Source: Notolepis coatsorum
Lineage: Eukaryota > Chordata > Actinopteri > Aulopiformes > Paralepididae
Direction: 5' to 3'
Length of the DNA: 64,000 nucleotides
Assembly (NCBI GenBank): GCA_963971535.1
Contig: OZ020593.1
Location: 34,251,119 to 34,315,118, forward strand
Positions 55,018 to 64,000 of the stretch are shown piece by piece (position 1 is the stretch's first letter; each line of letters begins with the position of its first letter). The notes under the pieces are model-generated. The model worked only from the letters and a program-made list of their open reading frames with translations, searched no databases and was not told where the DNA came from. The translations under genes were made by a program, and so were the position numbers.

Positions 55018-58000
55018 GGGGAAGTCAAGTCAAGTCAAGTCAAGAGTTTTAATTGTCACGGCATACAGGTATACAATGAAATGCGGGTGGTCTTGCCCGC
55101 AACGATGTGCAATACAGTGGTACATATAATAGAATCAAAAGAAGAAAACAACATTGTGCAGTAACAGGTAACAGGTAACATGGCGTGACATCTCGGTATC
55201 TGTACATAGTTATTTACAGAGCATATGGGACATGCTAGTTAGCTTTGGTAGTGCAATACACTGTTCCTGTTATTCTAATTTAAAGTGTCCTTTCCTTTGG
55301 CCATAAGTGTGCGTGTGTGCGTCATGAGTGTGTGCCCGCTCATGTTAAAGTGTTAAGTGGCTGCTCGTGTGTGAGCATGCACAGTGTGCGTGTCGTGTGT
55401 GTGTTCATGTGTGCTTGTGTGTGGACAGTTCAATGTTCTGAGCACTCAATGTTCATTGTTCATGGCTCTGATGGCCTGGGGGAAGAAGCTGAGCCTAAGC
55501 CGCTCTGTCCTAGTAGCTGGGGTTCGCAGGTGTCTGCCTGACCTCAGCAGCTGAAACAGGCTGTTATTGGGGTGGTGAGGGTCTTTCATTATCCTGCAGG
55601 CTCTGGATTTGCACCTCTTGTTGTATAGAACCTGCAGGGGGGGTAGTGCAATACCCGTGGTACGCTCGGCTGAGCGCACCACTCTCTGTAGGGCCTTCTT
55701 GTCCTGTGCCGTGCTGTTTCCATACCAGGCAGTGATGTTTCCGGTCAGGATGCTCTCTACAGCTCCTGAGTAGAAGGACTGGAGTATCTTTCCCGATACT
55801 CTGAACTTCCTTAACTGTCTCAGGTGGTAGAGACGCTGTTTCGCCTTCTTTACTACTGTGTCTATGTGTGTTGACCATGTCAGGTCCTCTGAGATGTGGA
55901 CCCCCAGGTACTTGAAGCTGCTCACCCTGTCCACGGTAGCCCCGTTAATCATCAGTGGTGTGTGCGTCTCCTGCTGTCCTCTCCTATAATCCACGATCAG
56001 CTCCTTGGTTTTACCAATGTTCAGGAGCAGGCTGTTGTCCTGGCACCAGCGTTCCAGTACCTCAACCTCCTCCCGGTAGGCCTTCTCGTCGTTGTCCGAG
56101 ATCAGCCCCACCACCACCGTGTCATCTGCGAACTTCACTATGGAGTTGGAGCTGAACTTGGCCACACAGTCGTGTGTGTAGAGTGAGTACAGCAGGGGGC
56201 TCAGAACACAGCCCTGGGGGGACCCGATGCTCAGGGTGATGGTGTTGGAGGTCTGACCCCCCACCCTGACCACCTGGGGTCTTTCGCTCAGAAAGTCCAG
56301 TACCCAGGCGCTCAGGGCGGAGCTCAGACCTAGCTCGATCAGCTTGTCCACCAGTCTGGTGGGGACTATGGTGTTGAACGCTGAGCTGTAGTCAATGAAC
56401 AACAGTCTCACATAGCCCCCCTTCTGACGGTCAAGGTGCGAGAGGGTGCTGTGCAGTACCTGGGAGACCGCGTCGTCGGTGGACCTGTTTGTCCTGTATG
56501 CAAATTGCATAGGGTCCATATCACTGGGGAGGGAGGCACAAATGTGGTCCTTGACCAGCCTCTCGAAACATTTCATGACCACAGAGGTGAGTGCCACCGG
56601 TCTGTAGTCATTTGGACATGCTGGGGAGGGTTTCTTCGGCACAGGGATGATGGTAGACATCTTGAAGCAGGCAGGGACCACTGACTCCGCCAGTGATTGA
56701 TTAAATATGGCGGTGAACACAGGGGCCAGCTGGTTGGCACAGGTCTTGAGTATACGTCCTGTTATGCCATCTGGGCCAGCAGCCTTCCTGGTGTTCACCT
56801 GCATAAATGCTCTTCTCACACTGTGTTCCGACAACGAGAGAGCGCCCCCCCCCCCCCCCCCCCCGCGGTTGCCCCCCCCCTCCACAACAGCCGGCGCGCC
56901 AGTGACGTCACTAGCCGGAGAGCCACTGTCTACACCAAACCGAGCGTAGAAGATGTTGAGCTTGTCCGCGAGGGAGGCGTCGTCGCTCCCCATTGAGGGG
57001 GCGCTGACTTTATAGTCAGTTATTGTCTTCAGTCCCTGCCATAATCCTCTTGTGTCGTTTTGTGCCATTTGTGTCTCCAGTTTATCAGCATATGTCCTCT
57101 TAGCAAGTTTGACAGCCTTGCGTAGAGTATAGACTGAAGCCTTATACTCCTCCATGTTTCCTGACTCTCTACCCAGGTTGTAGGCGGTGGTACGAGAGTT
57201 CAGAGCTGCTCTAATAGTGCTATCCACCCACGGTTTCTGGTTTGGGAAAATCCGCACCGTTTTCCTGGGGACAATACCATCGGCTATTGTTGTAATGTAG
57301 CACACCACTGTGTCTGCGAGCTCGCTGACGTCACTGGCGCTTCCTTTGAATACATCCCAATCCGTGTCTGCAAGCACGTCCTGGAGCGTGGCCTCTGATT
57401 CGTCGGTCCACTTCTTTGTCTCACGTGACACGACGGCGTCGCGCAATCTCTGTTGATATGCCGGAAATAGCAAAATGGAGTCGTGGTCGCTCGAGCTTGT
57501 GGACCCCGTTAATGGCGGAGCGGCTACTGCCTTGTATCCGGCTCTGAACGGGGAATAACAGTGGTCGAGTGTGTTTTTCCCTCTGGTGGAGCAAGCGATG
57601 TGCTGAAAAAAGGACGGCATCACTTTCTTCAGGTTGGCCTGGTTGAAATCGCCGGCTACTACCATCGCTGCATCTGGATGTTTGATCTGGTGTTTGTTGA
57701 GATGATCGTGTAGTTCTCCCAGCGCTTTGCCCGTATTCGCGTGTGGGGGGATATATACGGCGGTCATGACGACCGCGGAGAACTCCCTAGGGAGATGAAA
57801 CGGACGGCACAGAATAGAAAGATGTTCCATGTCCGGGGAACACGAGTTTGAGAGAACATGCACCCCCTCGGGATTAACCCAGGAATTGTTCGTGATGAGG
57901 CAGACCCCGCCGCCGATGGTCTTTCCTGAGGCAGCGGTACGATCTGCACGTAAGACTGTAAAGGCATCCGAGGGAGATACGCTTTTGTCCGGAGTCGCCG

Positions 58001-58420
58001 ACGTGAGCCATGTCTCCGTGAGACATAAGATGTTGATGTCTCTCATCTCCCGTTGGAACCGGACCCTCGCCCTTAGGTCATCCATCCTACCCTCCAACGA
58101 ACGGGCATTCGCCAGAAAGATGGATGGAATTGCTGGGCGGTAAGCAGCTCTTTTTAGTCTCAGTCTGATACCTCCACGTCTCCCTCTGTGTCTCTTCCGC
58201 CATTCTCCCGTCTGATTTCTGCTGGCCATTCTAGGTCAAAAGTGTCTCCGACCTCCTCTTTGAGCCCGGGGTTCAGGTCCATAAGTGTCTGACGGTCGTA
58301 TGACGTACCCGCCAGTGTTGCTTTAAATAAAAAAGTAGAAAAAACAAACATAGTAGCTAAAAGTGAGTACATCGTTGCGGAGCTAAAACCAGAGGCGTCT
58401 GACCGGGGTCGCGTCCTCTA
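55018..58420 (-). mobile_element. Rex1 LINE, nearly complete
   Basis: Minus strand. The 3' UTR is 55018-55445, ending in GACTT units (plus strand TCAAGTCAAGTCAAG). ORF2 is 55446-58229. About 190 bp of 5' sequence lie above the ORF, then a GA-rich minisatellite. It lies within the hAT element. Confidence 0.88.
55446..58229 (-). CDS. Rex1 endonuclease/reverse transcriptase
   Basis: 927 codons from ATG without interruption. The APE-type endonuclease occupies about residues 35-260: LCLTETWL, VVAGDFNQANL, STSSSDHDSILL. RT occupies about residues 490-750: STIIPVPKKPSP, DYRPVALTSVVMKCFERLV, QFAYRTNRSTDDAV, LFIDYSSAFNTIVP, SPQGCVLSPLLYSLYTHD and catalytic FADDTVVVGL. The C-terminus has KYLGVHISEDLTWSTHI and ends RAMNNEH. 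It nicks DNA and reverse-transcribes its own RNA at the nick. The length and intact motifs suggest recent activity. A polyglycine-coding C tract (about 56847-56862) in the linker may be length-variable. A separate ORF1 is not seen. Confidence 0.92.
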   Translation of the reverse strand: MASRNQTGEWRKRHRGRRGGIRLRLKRAAYRPAIPSIFLANARSLEGRMDDLRARVRFQREMRDINILCLTETWLTSATPDKSVSPSDAFTVLRADRTAASGKTIGGGVCLITNNSWVNPEGVHVLSNSCSPDMEHLSILCRPFHLPREFSAVVMTAVYIPPHANTGKALGELHDHLNKHQIKHPDAAMVVAGDFNQANLKKVMPSFFQHIACSTRGKNTLDHCYSPFRAGYKAVAAPPLTGSTSSSDHDSILLFPAYQQRLRDAVVSRETKKWTDESEATLQDVLADTDWDVFKGSASDVSELADTVVCYITTIADGIVPRKTVRIFPNQKPWVDSTIRAALNSRTTAYNLGRESGNMEEYKASVYTLRKAVKLAKRTYADKLETQMAQNDTRGLWQGLKTITDYKVSAPSMGSDDASLADKLNIFYARFGVDSGSPASDVTGAPAVVEGGGNRGGGGGGGALSLSEHSVRRAFMQVNTRKAAGPDGITGRILKTCANQLAPVFTAIFNQSLAESVVPACFKMSTIIPVPKKPSPACPNDYRPVALTSVVMKCFERLVKDHICASLPSDMDPMQFAYRTNRSTDDAVSQVLHSTLSHLDRQKGGYVRLLFIDYSSAFNTIVPTRLVDKLIELGLSSALSAWVLDFLSERPQVVRVGGQTSNTITLSIGSPQGCVLSPLLYSLYTHDCVAKFSSNSIVKFADDTVVVGLISDNDEKAYREEVEVLERWCQDNSLLLNIGKTKELIVDYRRGQQETHTPLMINGATVDRVSSFKYLGVHISEDLTWSTHIDTVVKKAKQRLYHLRQLRKFRVSGKILQSFYSGAVESILTGNITAWYGNSTAQDKKALQRVVRSAERTTGIALPPLQVLYNKRCKSRACRIMKDPHHPNNSLFQLLRSGRHLRTPATRTERLRLSFFPQAIRAMNNEH

Positions 58421-58424
58421 TCCA

Positions 58425-58700
58425 GGAGGGGGAGGGAGAGAAAGAGAGGGAGAGAAGGAGAGGCCAGGAGGAGAGGACAGGATGAGAGAAGGAGAGTAAA
58501 GGACAGGAGGAGAGGAGAGGACAGGAGGAGAGAAGGGGAGTATAGGAGGAGAGAAGGGGAGTACAGGAGGAGAGTAGGGGAGTATAGGAGGAGAGAAGGG
58601 GAGGAGAGGGCAGGAGGAGAGAATGAGAGGAGGGGGAGTACAGGAGGAGAGGACATGAGGAGAGAAGGGAAGGAGAGAGAAAGGAAGAAGCTCAACGGCA
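58425..58700. repeat. GA-rich minisatellite next to Rex1 5' end
   Basis: Units of about 20 bp such as GGAGAGAAGGGGAGTATAGGA, ten or more copies. Purine-only stretches may form unusual structures. Confidence 0.88.
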
Positions 58701-59539
58701 CTCGAATTAACTTTAACTGTTAAACTGTTTTATGAAATAAAAATGTTAAAGGTGTATTGTTCCCTGTGTGTTTTTATCATAGAGGTGTGGTTATACTATT
58801 AATCTGGATTGTCTATCTATGTTATTCTAATGTTAATCTTAATCAAGGATGAAGACTATTTCATCATACATGACGCATCATAGCTTTTTGCTTACTGATG
58901 GGGTCCCATGTTGTGCAGTAGGTGCCCTTTTTTTATTTTCGCCCCTGCCCTTCAAACAGCCTGAGTCCGCCACTGGTCGAAAGTATAGACGCGACCTGGT
59001 CAGTGCTAACGTCATACACGCACACACAGCCACACACACACACGTTGTGAAATATGTGAAAAAAAACATCTGATTACCCCAAAACTGGTAAAATAGATTC
59101 CTTACCTCAGATCAGATGTTCTGCAAAAAGATTATTCCAATTCCTGATCGCCATTCCAAATATCGATCGCGTTTATTGACCCAGCGTTAGACCTCGAAAC
59201 ACATAATCCACACTGTTTCCAGTCCCCTCAATGAATGCAATAGTCTCAGGTTACATGCCTGAGAAGTAAAATGTGGAATCCGGAGTTTTTTTTCCTCATG
59301 CATTTCCATTGAGTCCATTCCAATGGGTGCAATACCATCCGGGAGACGATAGGGGGCGGTATTTGCCCTTTTCAAGCTCAGAGACAGTCCCAATGATAAC
59401 GTGAGGCTGGATGGATGAAAAATTAATGGATATCGCTAATAAAAGAAATAACGATTAAATAACGAGATTTCTCGTTGTTGGCACACAACGCATGGCGGCC
59501 AACAACAAGATTTGTCGTCGTTGGCACACAATGTGTTAA

Positions 59540-59994
59540 GGGTGCTATTAATGCAGCGCAATCCATTCTTTGTGAATTCTCCCCTCAGTAGTACTAATTT
59601 ATATAATAGTACATTGTATATTACTATTGCAATTTACTGTTACATTTGCACTCTGGTTGGATGCCAAACCTATTTTGCTTGTACTGTACTTGTGCTGTAT
59701 AATGACAATTCATTTGACTCTAATCTAATCTATAAATTATATCAGGATAATGAGAAAAGAGAGAAAAGCACAGAGCTAATGTAAAAACCTGCATAAAATA
59801 CATGTAAAGACATTCTGCACGTGTGCATCAGAATGCTGCTTTTTATAATGTTAAAAGACAATGTATAATCTGTACACTATAATATATATATATATACACC
59901 AGTATATTTTTTTTGTTTCAAAAAAATAAACCAGTTCAACACAGGTAACCACTTTTGCTTCATTTCTTTGATGGCTCAAATGTATGCTCTAGTC
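59540..59994. other. Unassigned stretch
   Basis: AT-rich, no gene. A short TATATA run near 59883. Confidence 0.3.
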
Positions 59995-60298
59995 CAGTGG
60001 TTCCCAAACCTCTCCTCGAGACACCCCAGCCGTTCCATGTATCTGTTCAATTCCACCACCACCACACCTGATTCAACTCATAAAGGGCTAGTTAAGGCCA
60101 GGGGCGGAGCTAGGGGGTGGCTACTTGGGCTCAAGCCCTGAATGTTTTCTGAAAAGCCCCGAATCTATTTAAAAAAAAATTTAAAAAAAAATTGACAATT
60201 CATCATTGTTACATGAAAATATGTTTGCACCAGATTTAGCAGAAGCTCATTTCCATCTGTGGTCTATCCAGCTGCTAACTGTATTTGAGTGAGTTAAG

Positions 60299-60484
60299 TC
60301 TTGGTGTCATGGTAGACTCAGACCTAAGCTTTAAATCACAATCAACAAGTTGACAAAAACTTAATTCTTCCACCTTAGAAACATAGCATTTATAAATCAA
60401 AAGGACGCTGAAAACCAGATCCATGCCTTTATTTCAAGCCAACTCGACTACTGTAATGCACTCCTTACCGGCCTCCCGAAAAAA
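60299..60484 (+). pseudogene. LINE RT fragment
   Basis: With phase changes it reads LGVMVDSDLSFKSQ, FHLRNIA and FISSQLDYCNALLTGLPKK, the region after the RT catalytic motif in L2/CR1-type LINEs. Less than 200 bp survive. Confidence 0.7.
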
Positions 60485-60869
60485 TACGATGATAACTATT
60501 TTATTGCAATGCACTATTGCATTATTTTATTCTATTTTACTAACTATTTTATTGCACTGCACTATTTTACTTTGTATCAGTGAATCATAGACGCCTGGCC
60601 ATAAGAGCATTCGGAGCATCTCTGCTCTCCCACTATTGAACTTGGGGGAGCAAAGGTATGCTCTTGCTCCACCACTTTTTGATCATATGAAAAATATGAT
60701 ATATCCCCCCCCCATATATAAATCTAACCATAACTACGTTATGGTTAACTGAGTTTTATAGTGAAAAGAGCAGCTTTATTGGTCAAGATTGAAGGCTCTA
60801 TATTGCAGGGAATTGCACGTACAGGTTAATTAAATTCAAATCAAATCTGCAAAAAAAAATTAAAAAAAA

Positions 60870-60945
60870 AAAAAAAAAAAGGAAGGAAGGAAGGAAGGAA
60901 GGAAGGAAAAAAAAAAAAAAAGGAAGGAAGGAAAAAAAAAAAAAT
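60870..60945. repeat. A-tract and GGAA microsatellite
   Basis: A-runs alternate with GGAAGGAAGGAA blocks. Confidence 0.95.
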
Positions 60946-61172
60946 GCACCTATCTGGGCTAAGCCCCGGATCTCCTATAATCCTAAATCCGCCCCTGGTT
61001 AAGGCGAGACACCCCAGGTGAATAGGCAAATATACTTTTTTTTGTTGATTTTGAGATTTTGTTATATTTCGCTTCCTAAACATGTCTTCTATGAAACTAG
61101 TGACAATAAAACGTCAATAACACACATTTAGTTGTTTATTTTACTTCATTTTGCCTTATTGCATCCATAAAT

Positions 61173-61322
61173 GTGCACATATTTAATGGAAAAGTGCCTC
61201 ATTTGCATATATAAACATAAAATTCAGAAAACTTGCAATATCTTTTTTTCTTAGTTTATATGTACATAACAAACTGGGAAAGTTTCATAGTGATATCTAT
61301 TCAAATATTTGTTTGCCTATTA
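61173..61322. repeat. 150-bp direct repeat D, copy 1
   Basis: GCATATATAAACATAA, CAGAAAACTTGCAATA, then GTACATAACAAACTGGGAAA and GTTTCATAGTGATATCTATTC, in the same order as 61954-62104. Confidence 0.88.
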
Positions 61323-61396
61323 GGGGGTACTACACTGTACTACACTGTTACTACACTGTTTGTAGCCTGTGTGTAGTTCTGTTCAGTTCAATAACA

Positions 61397-61465
<69 letters not shown>
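61397..61465. repeat. ATT microsatellite
   Basis: About 22 perfect ATT units. Confidence 0.97.
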
Positions 61466-61467
<2 letters not shown>

Positions 61468-61953
61468 TTATCAGGCATGTGTTTAGGTTGTCAATTACTA
61501 ATGGTTTGATTAGGTATTGTGTTTGTAAATAGCTGTTTCAAAAAAAATTATGGCATTTTACAATACAGAACTTTGAAGGCATTTTCCCAAAAATGAGTTT
61601 TTATGCGTTTTTCTTACACGCAAGGGTAGACATGTACCATTCCATAGCACCTACAACACACACCATACTTTCCACATTTCTTCCTATATATACCCTGCAT
61701 CTTTTTACAGATGGGGTTTGTTGATATATCATTCATAGCCTGATTTATAGTACATTTAGACCCAAAAACATGGCGAAAATAGATTTTTTATGACTGTAGT
61801 TAGCATTTCCTGATTCATGGGATGATAAAAAGACATATCCACAATCCCTTCTGTAAATAGTTCACTGTGTTATGTGTCAACATAATGAAACCATTAAAAA
61901 AAATCTGGCATTATCCAATGTTGGTATTTATACCCAAACGTCATATGCAAATT

Positions 61954-62104
61954 AGTGCATATTTAATGAGGTAATGCCTATTTTGCATATATAAACATAA
62001 GATATCAGAAAACTTGCAATACATTTTTTCTAAGTTGTTATGTACATAACAAACTGGGAAAGTTTCATAGTGATATCTATTCAAATATTTATTTTGCCTA
62101 TTCA
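61954..62104. repeat. 150-bp direct repeat D, copy 2
   Basis: Collinear with 61173-61322 at about 90% by eye, same orientation, inside the hAT-like element. Confidence 0.88.
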
Positions 62105-62215
62105 CCTGGGGTGTCTCACCTTAAGTTGAATCAGGTGTGCTGGTGGTGGAATTTAACAAATACATTGAACGGCTGGGGTGCTTCGAGGAGAGGATTGGGA
62201 AGCACTAGTCTAGTC

Positions 62216-63060
62216 GATTTTGTGTTTTGAGCACAACGTTCATCATAGATCTAGCCTCTTTATTTTGCTCTCAAAGTGCACCAGATTGATGCATTTAACT
62301 TTAAAATGTACAAAAAAAAAATTACGGGGGGCATGGGGGCCGAGGTTCACCCACCACAGTCTCATAAAATCCTGTGGGAAACACTGAGCCTATCTATTAT
62401 AGACGATAGAATACTATGCATGCTCTTGTATACCGTTCCCCTCTATAATTATAAGTTGCCCACACAAGGTGTGTTGCCCAAGGTGGTGGAACTTTTTGGC
62501 AGAGAGTTCCACACATTTGACCACTGAGGTCTTAAAAAGCTAATATCTGTTGATTAAGTATGACAGGGCTAATTTACTGGCTGGCTCTTAACTGGTCATG
62601 GAACAGGATGCCTAGTGCAATTAGAATCTCCTTTGCATGTACTTGACAACAGTATAGATTAAGTGCTAGTGCCTCCTATTTAGCTGTATCTTTCTGCCAC
62701 CTCCATAGTGAGCCAATAATGGCCTCTAAGCAGACTATACAGTTCTCATTAAATCACGATTGCACACCCAATTAGGAGTCAGCGGGTAATAGCACTAATG
62801 CAGTAAATATACAGTAAGCAGTGTGTTGATCTGGCTCGCTATTTATATGCTGGTATTGCAACAAAGCTGTTGAGGTAGAGTTAAGGGCCCTCCGTTAAGG
62901 GCCCTCTGAACAGTAGTAAGAGTACATGGGGAGCGTTATCCTAACACTCCAGGGCTTGTTACAACTAGCCGGACTTCGGGGTAATTCCCTCTGTAAGGTG
63001 GTGACAGTAAACCAGTAAACCGTTCTCTCAAGGACTGGGCATTTATTTCCGTTTGCAGGG
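62216..63060. other. Unassigned stretch
   Basis: No gene recognised. Short frames only. Confidence 0.3.
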
Positions 63061-63404
63061 TTGACAATTGATTGATTGATTGATTGAAAACTTTATTAAA
63101 CAGATTGCAGAATGGGTACAATACAGTATAGCTCAATACAATAATTGTTAAGAGGATGCAGACCAGAAAAATACTTTTGTCTTGTTTACATCAGGGTACC
63201 CCATTTTCAATTCATCATGACATACAGATATACAGTACTGTTTCATCAAGACATTTATGACATAATATAAGACATACAAATATACAGTACTGTTTAAGAG
63301 AAAGAGATCATAAAATATATATGTACATTAGAAGGGGAAGAAACTACATTGGAGGGGGGGGGGGGTTTGGACATTTACCGGGGCCAGTTTCTAATTGTAT
63401 GTGA

Positions 63405-63475
63405 TATTTTTTTTTTGTATCTCTCTTTCTCCGATTTTTCTCCCCGTCCCAATTTAGTCGTTGTGCCAATTCTAT
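63405..63475 (-). mobile_element. SINE family S, 3'-tail fragment
   Basis: Reversed, the piece reads AATTGGGACGGGGAGAAAAATCGGAGAAAGAG followed by an A-run, the tail of family S. It sits at the deletion point within LINE H. Confidence 0.65.
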
Positions 63476-63479
63476 GTTT

Positions 63480-63975
63480 TTGTAGAATGCTACTATGTGT
63501 TCTACCCCATAATGCCCTGAGTGGGAGGGTAGTTTATTAACCAGTGTTGTGGCTATGTTTATAAAGAATATGTTTAGGTATTTGGCCACATCCAGTTTGT
63601 CTGTGATGAGAGTGTTTTCTGTCTTTATGTTCATGTTTGTAAATCTGGTTTTTAGTTTTTTGCTGCAGCCTAGTTGGTTGTTGAGTCATTTCCAAAGTTT
63701 GCTGGGTTTGTTTTTGTTTTCCTCGGTTTTGTCATTGATGAAATATTTTTTTGCGGTTCTGATCATGGTGTTTACGTCATTTCTTAGCTGTTTCTTTGAG
63801 TTTTTAGTTCAACCACGTGGGCTTGGAGTTCACTGTTTGAGCTTTTGGTAAGCTTTGTCTGACTTTTATGAAGTTCAGAGCATTTTTTGTCTCTGGTTTT
63901 CATAGCGGTCAGTATTTCAGTGTGCATCCATGGCTCAGCGCGATTTTTAACCCTGGTGGTTCTTAGGGGTGCCAT
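63480..63975 (-). pseudogene. LINE H linker region between endonuclease and RT
   Basis: Contains APLRTTRVKNRAEPWMHTEI and MKTRDKKCSELHK (63784-63975), then after frame damage NTLITDKLDVAKYLNIFF and NIATTLVNKLPS (63520-63634). This matches the usual layout of the inter-domain region of LINE ORF2. No catalytic residues are in the piece. Confidence 0.7.
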
Positions 63976-64000
63976 GTTGTTAAGTATTGTTGTGAATTTG

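Larger units (their letters stand above)
52341..58975 (+). mobile_element. hAT element with long transposase ORF, carrying Rex1
   Basis: The left end CACTGGCGGAGACC and right end TCCGCCACTG are inverted. The perfect 8-bp duplication GTCGAAAG (52333-52340 and 58976-58983) fits nTnnnnAn. The body holds a tandem-repeat array, the transposase and a Rex1 insertion. Confidence 0.88.
51968..58983. mobile_element. TA-flanked foldback element (373 bp) split by a hAT element
   Basis: Own sequence is 51968-52340 plus the duplicated last 8 bases at 58976-58983. Ends CTTTCGACAACAAA and TTTGTTGTCGAAAG lie within inverted arms of over 100 bp. TA precedes and follows it. The centre (52062-52180) carries TTAAGCTTAGGCGCTCTTTC and its inverted copy, shared with the MITE at 1223-1481. 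Confidence 0.8.
51556..59539 (+). mobile_element. TTAA-flanked element A5, carrying three nested insertions
   Basis: TTAA at 51556-51559 and 59536-59539, with perfect 13-bp inverted ends CACATTGTGTGCC and GGCACACAATGTG. Its own sequence is 51560-51967 and 58984-59535, and joins like A1 and A2 (AAATAAACGCTAGATTATCG on the left, GGTAAAATAGATTCCTTACC on the right). A foldback element split it. Confidence 0.85.
60099..60997. mobile_element. hAT-like element nested in the previous one
   Basis: Ends CAGGGGCGGAGCTAGG and CCGCCCCTG. Perfect 8-bp duplication GTTAAGGC at 60091-60098 and 60998-61005. Subterminal CAAGCCC/GGGCTAAGCCCC also match inverted. Contains a LINE fragment and a GGAA tract. The GGCGGA end resembles the hAT element at 27.99 kb. 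Confidence 0.85.
59995..62207. mobile_element. hAT-like element with ~130-bp inverted ends
   Basis: The left end is CAGTGGTTCCCAAACCTCTCC. The right end, reversed, is TAGTGCTTCCCAATCCTCTCC. The arms continue through CACCCCAGCCGTTC, CACACCTGATTCAACT and GAGACACCCCAGGTGAATAGGC. The 8-bp flanks CTCTAGTC and GTCTAGTC differ at one base. It is split by a second hAT-like element. The interior is non-coding. Confidence 0.8.
63065..64000 (-). mobile_element. LINE H, second copy, internally deleted
   Basis: Minus strand. ATTG-unit tail at 63065-63087 and 3' UTR (AACAGATTGCAGAATGGGTACAATACAGTA) to about 63390, matching 41.9-42.5 kb. Then a SINE tail piece, then directly the linker region upstream of RT. 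The whole RT is missing. Continues beyond the window. Confidence 0.75.

Noticed and set aside
56847-56885. Frameshift in Rex1 at the C tract
   Set aside because: The frame remains open through it as a polyglycine run. Length could still be an assembly error, so it is noted but not called a break.

Overview
The window looks like teleost fish nuclear DNA. It holds a Rex1-type LINE with a long open frame, an L2/Maui-type LINE, V-SINE-type SINEs with the GTGCCCTTGAGCAAGGCAC core, a BEL/Pao LTR retrotransposon, many hAT-type elements, TTAA-flanked non-autonomous elements, and abundant CA, ATGT, ATT and GGAA microsatellites. I found no convincing host protein-coding gene, rRNA gene, tRNA gene or CRISPR array. 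Every long open frame belongs to a transposable element. Species cannot be fixed from the sequence alone.

Layout. 1-10.2 kb: unassigned DNA with two inverted-repeat MITEs, a V-SINE between 70-bp inverted arms, a TTAA-flanked element, a TG microsatellite and a possible solo LTR. 10.2-19.7 kb: a minus-strand BEL/Pao element with nearly identical 1.35-kb LTRs, gag and a frameshifted pol, plus an extra truncated gag start beyond the downstream LTR. 19.7-26.1 kb: SINE remnant, then a TTAA-flanked element split by a hAT element that is itself split by an L2-type LINE. 27.5-33.3 kb: a TTAA-flanked element (B1) split by a SINE, which is split at its 5' edge by a hAT element with a broken ZMYM-like transposase. 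34-35.6 kb: a minus-strand LINE split by a SINE. 39-44.9 kb: a decayed Rex1 split by several insertions, including a BED-finger hAT remnant. 45-47 kb: minisatellites and ATGT arrays around a LINE fragment. 47.4-49.8 kb: MITE containing a hAT element containing a TTAA-flanked element. 51.5-59.5 kb: TTAA-flanked element > TA-flanked foldback element > hAT element with a long transposase ORF > Rex1 with an uninterrupted 927-codon frame. 60-62.2 kb: one hAT-like element inside another. 63-64 kb: an internally deleted minus-strand LINE.

The main story is insertion order. Target-site duplications (8 bp for hAT, TTAA for the piggyBac-like class, TA for a foldback, 14-17 bp for SINEs) can be read directly, so the order of insertion is explicit at several loci. 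The youngest-looking pieces are the BEL LTR pair, the Rex1 at 55-58 kb and the hAT transposase at 53-55 kb. Many minus- and plus-strand short ORFs are chance frames in repeats and are not annotated. Family names rest on recognised protein motifs and termini, not on a database search.
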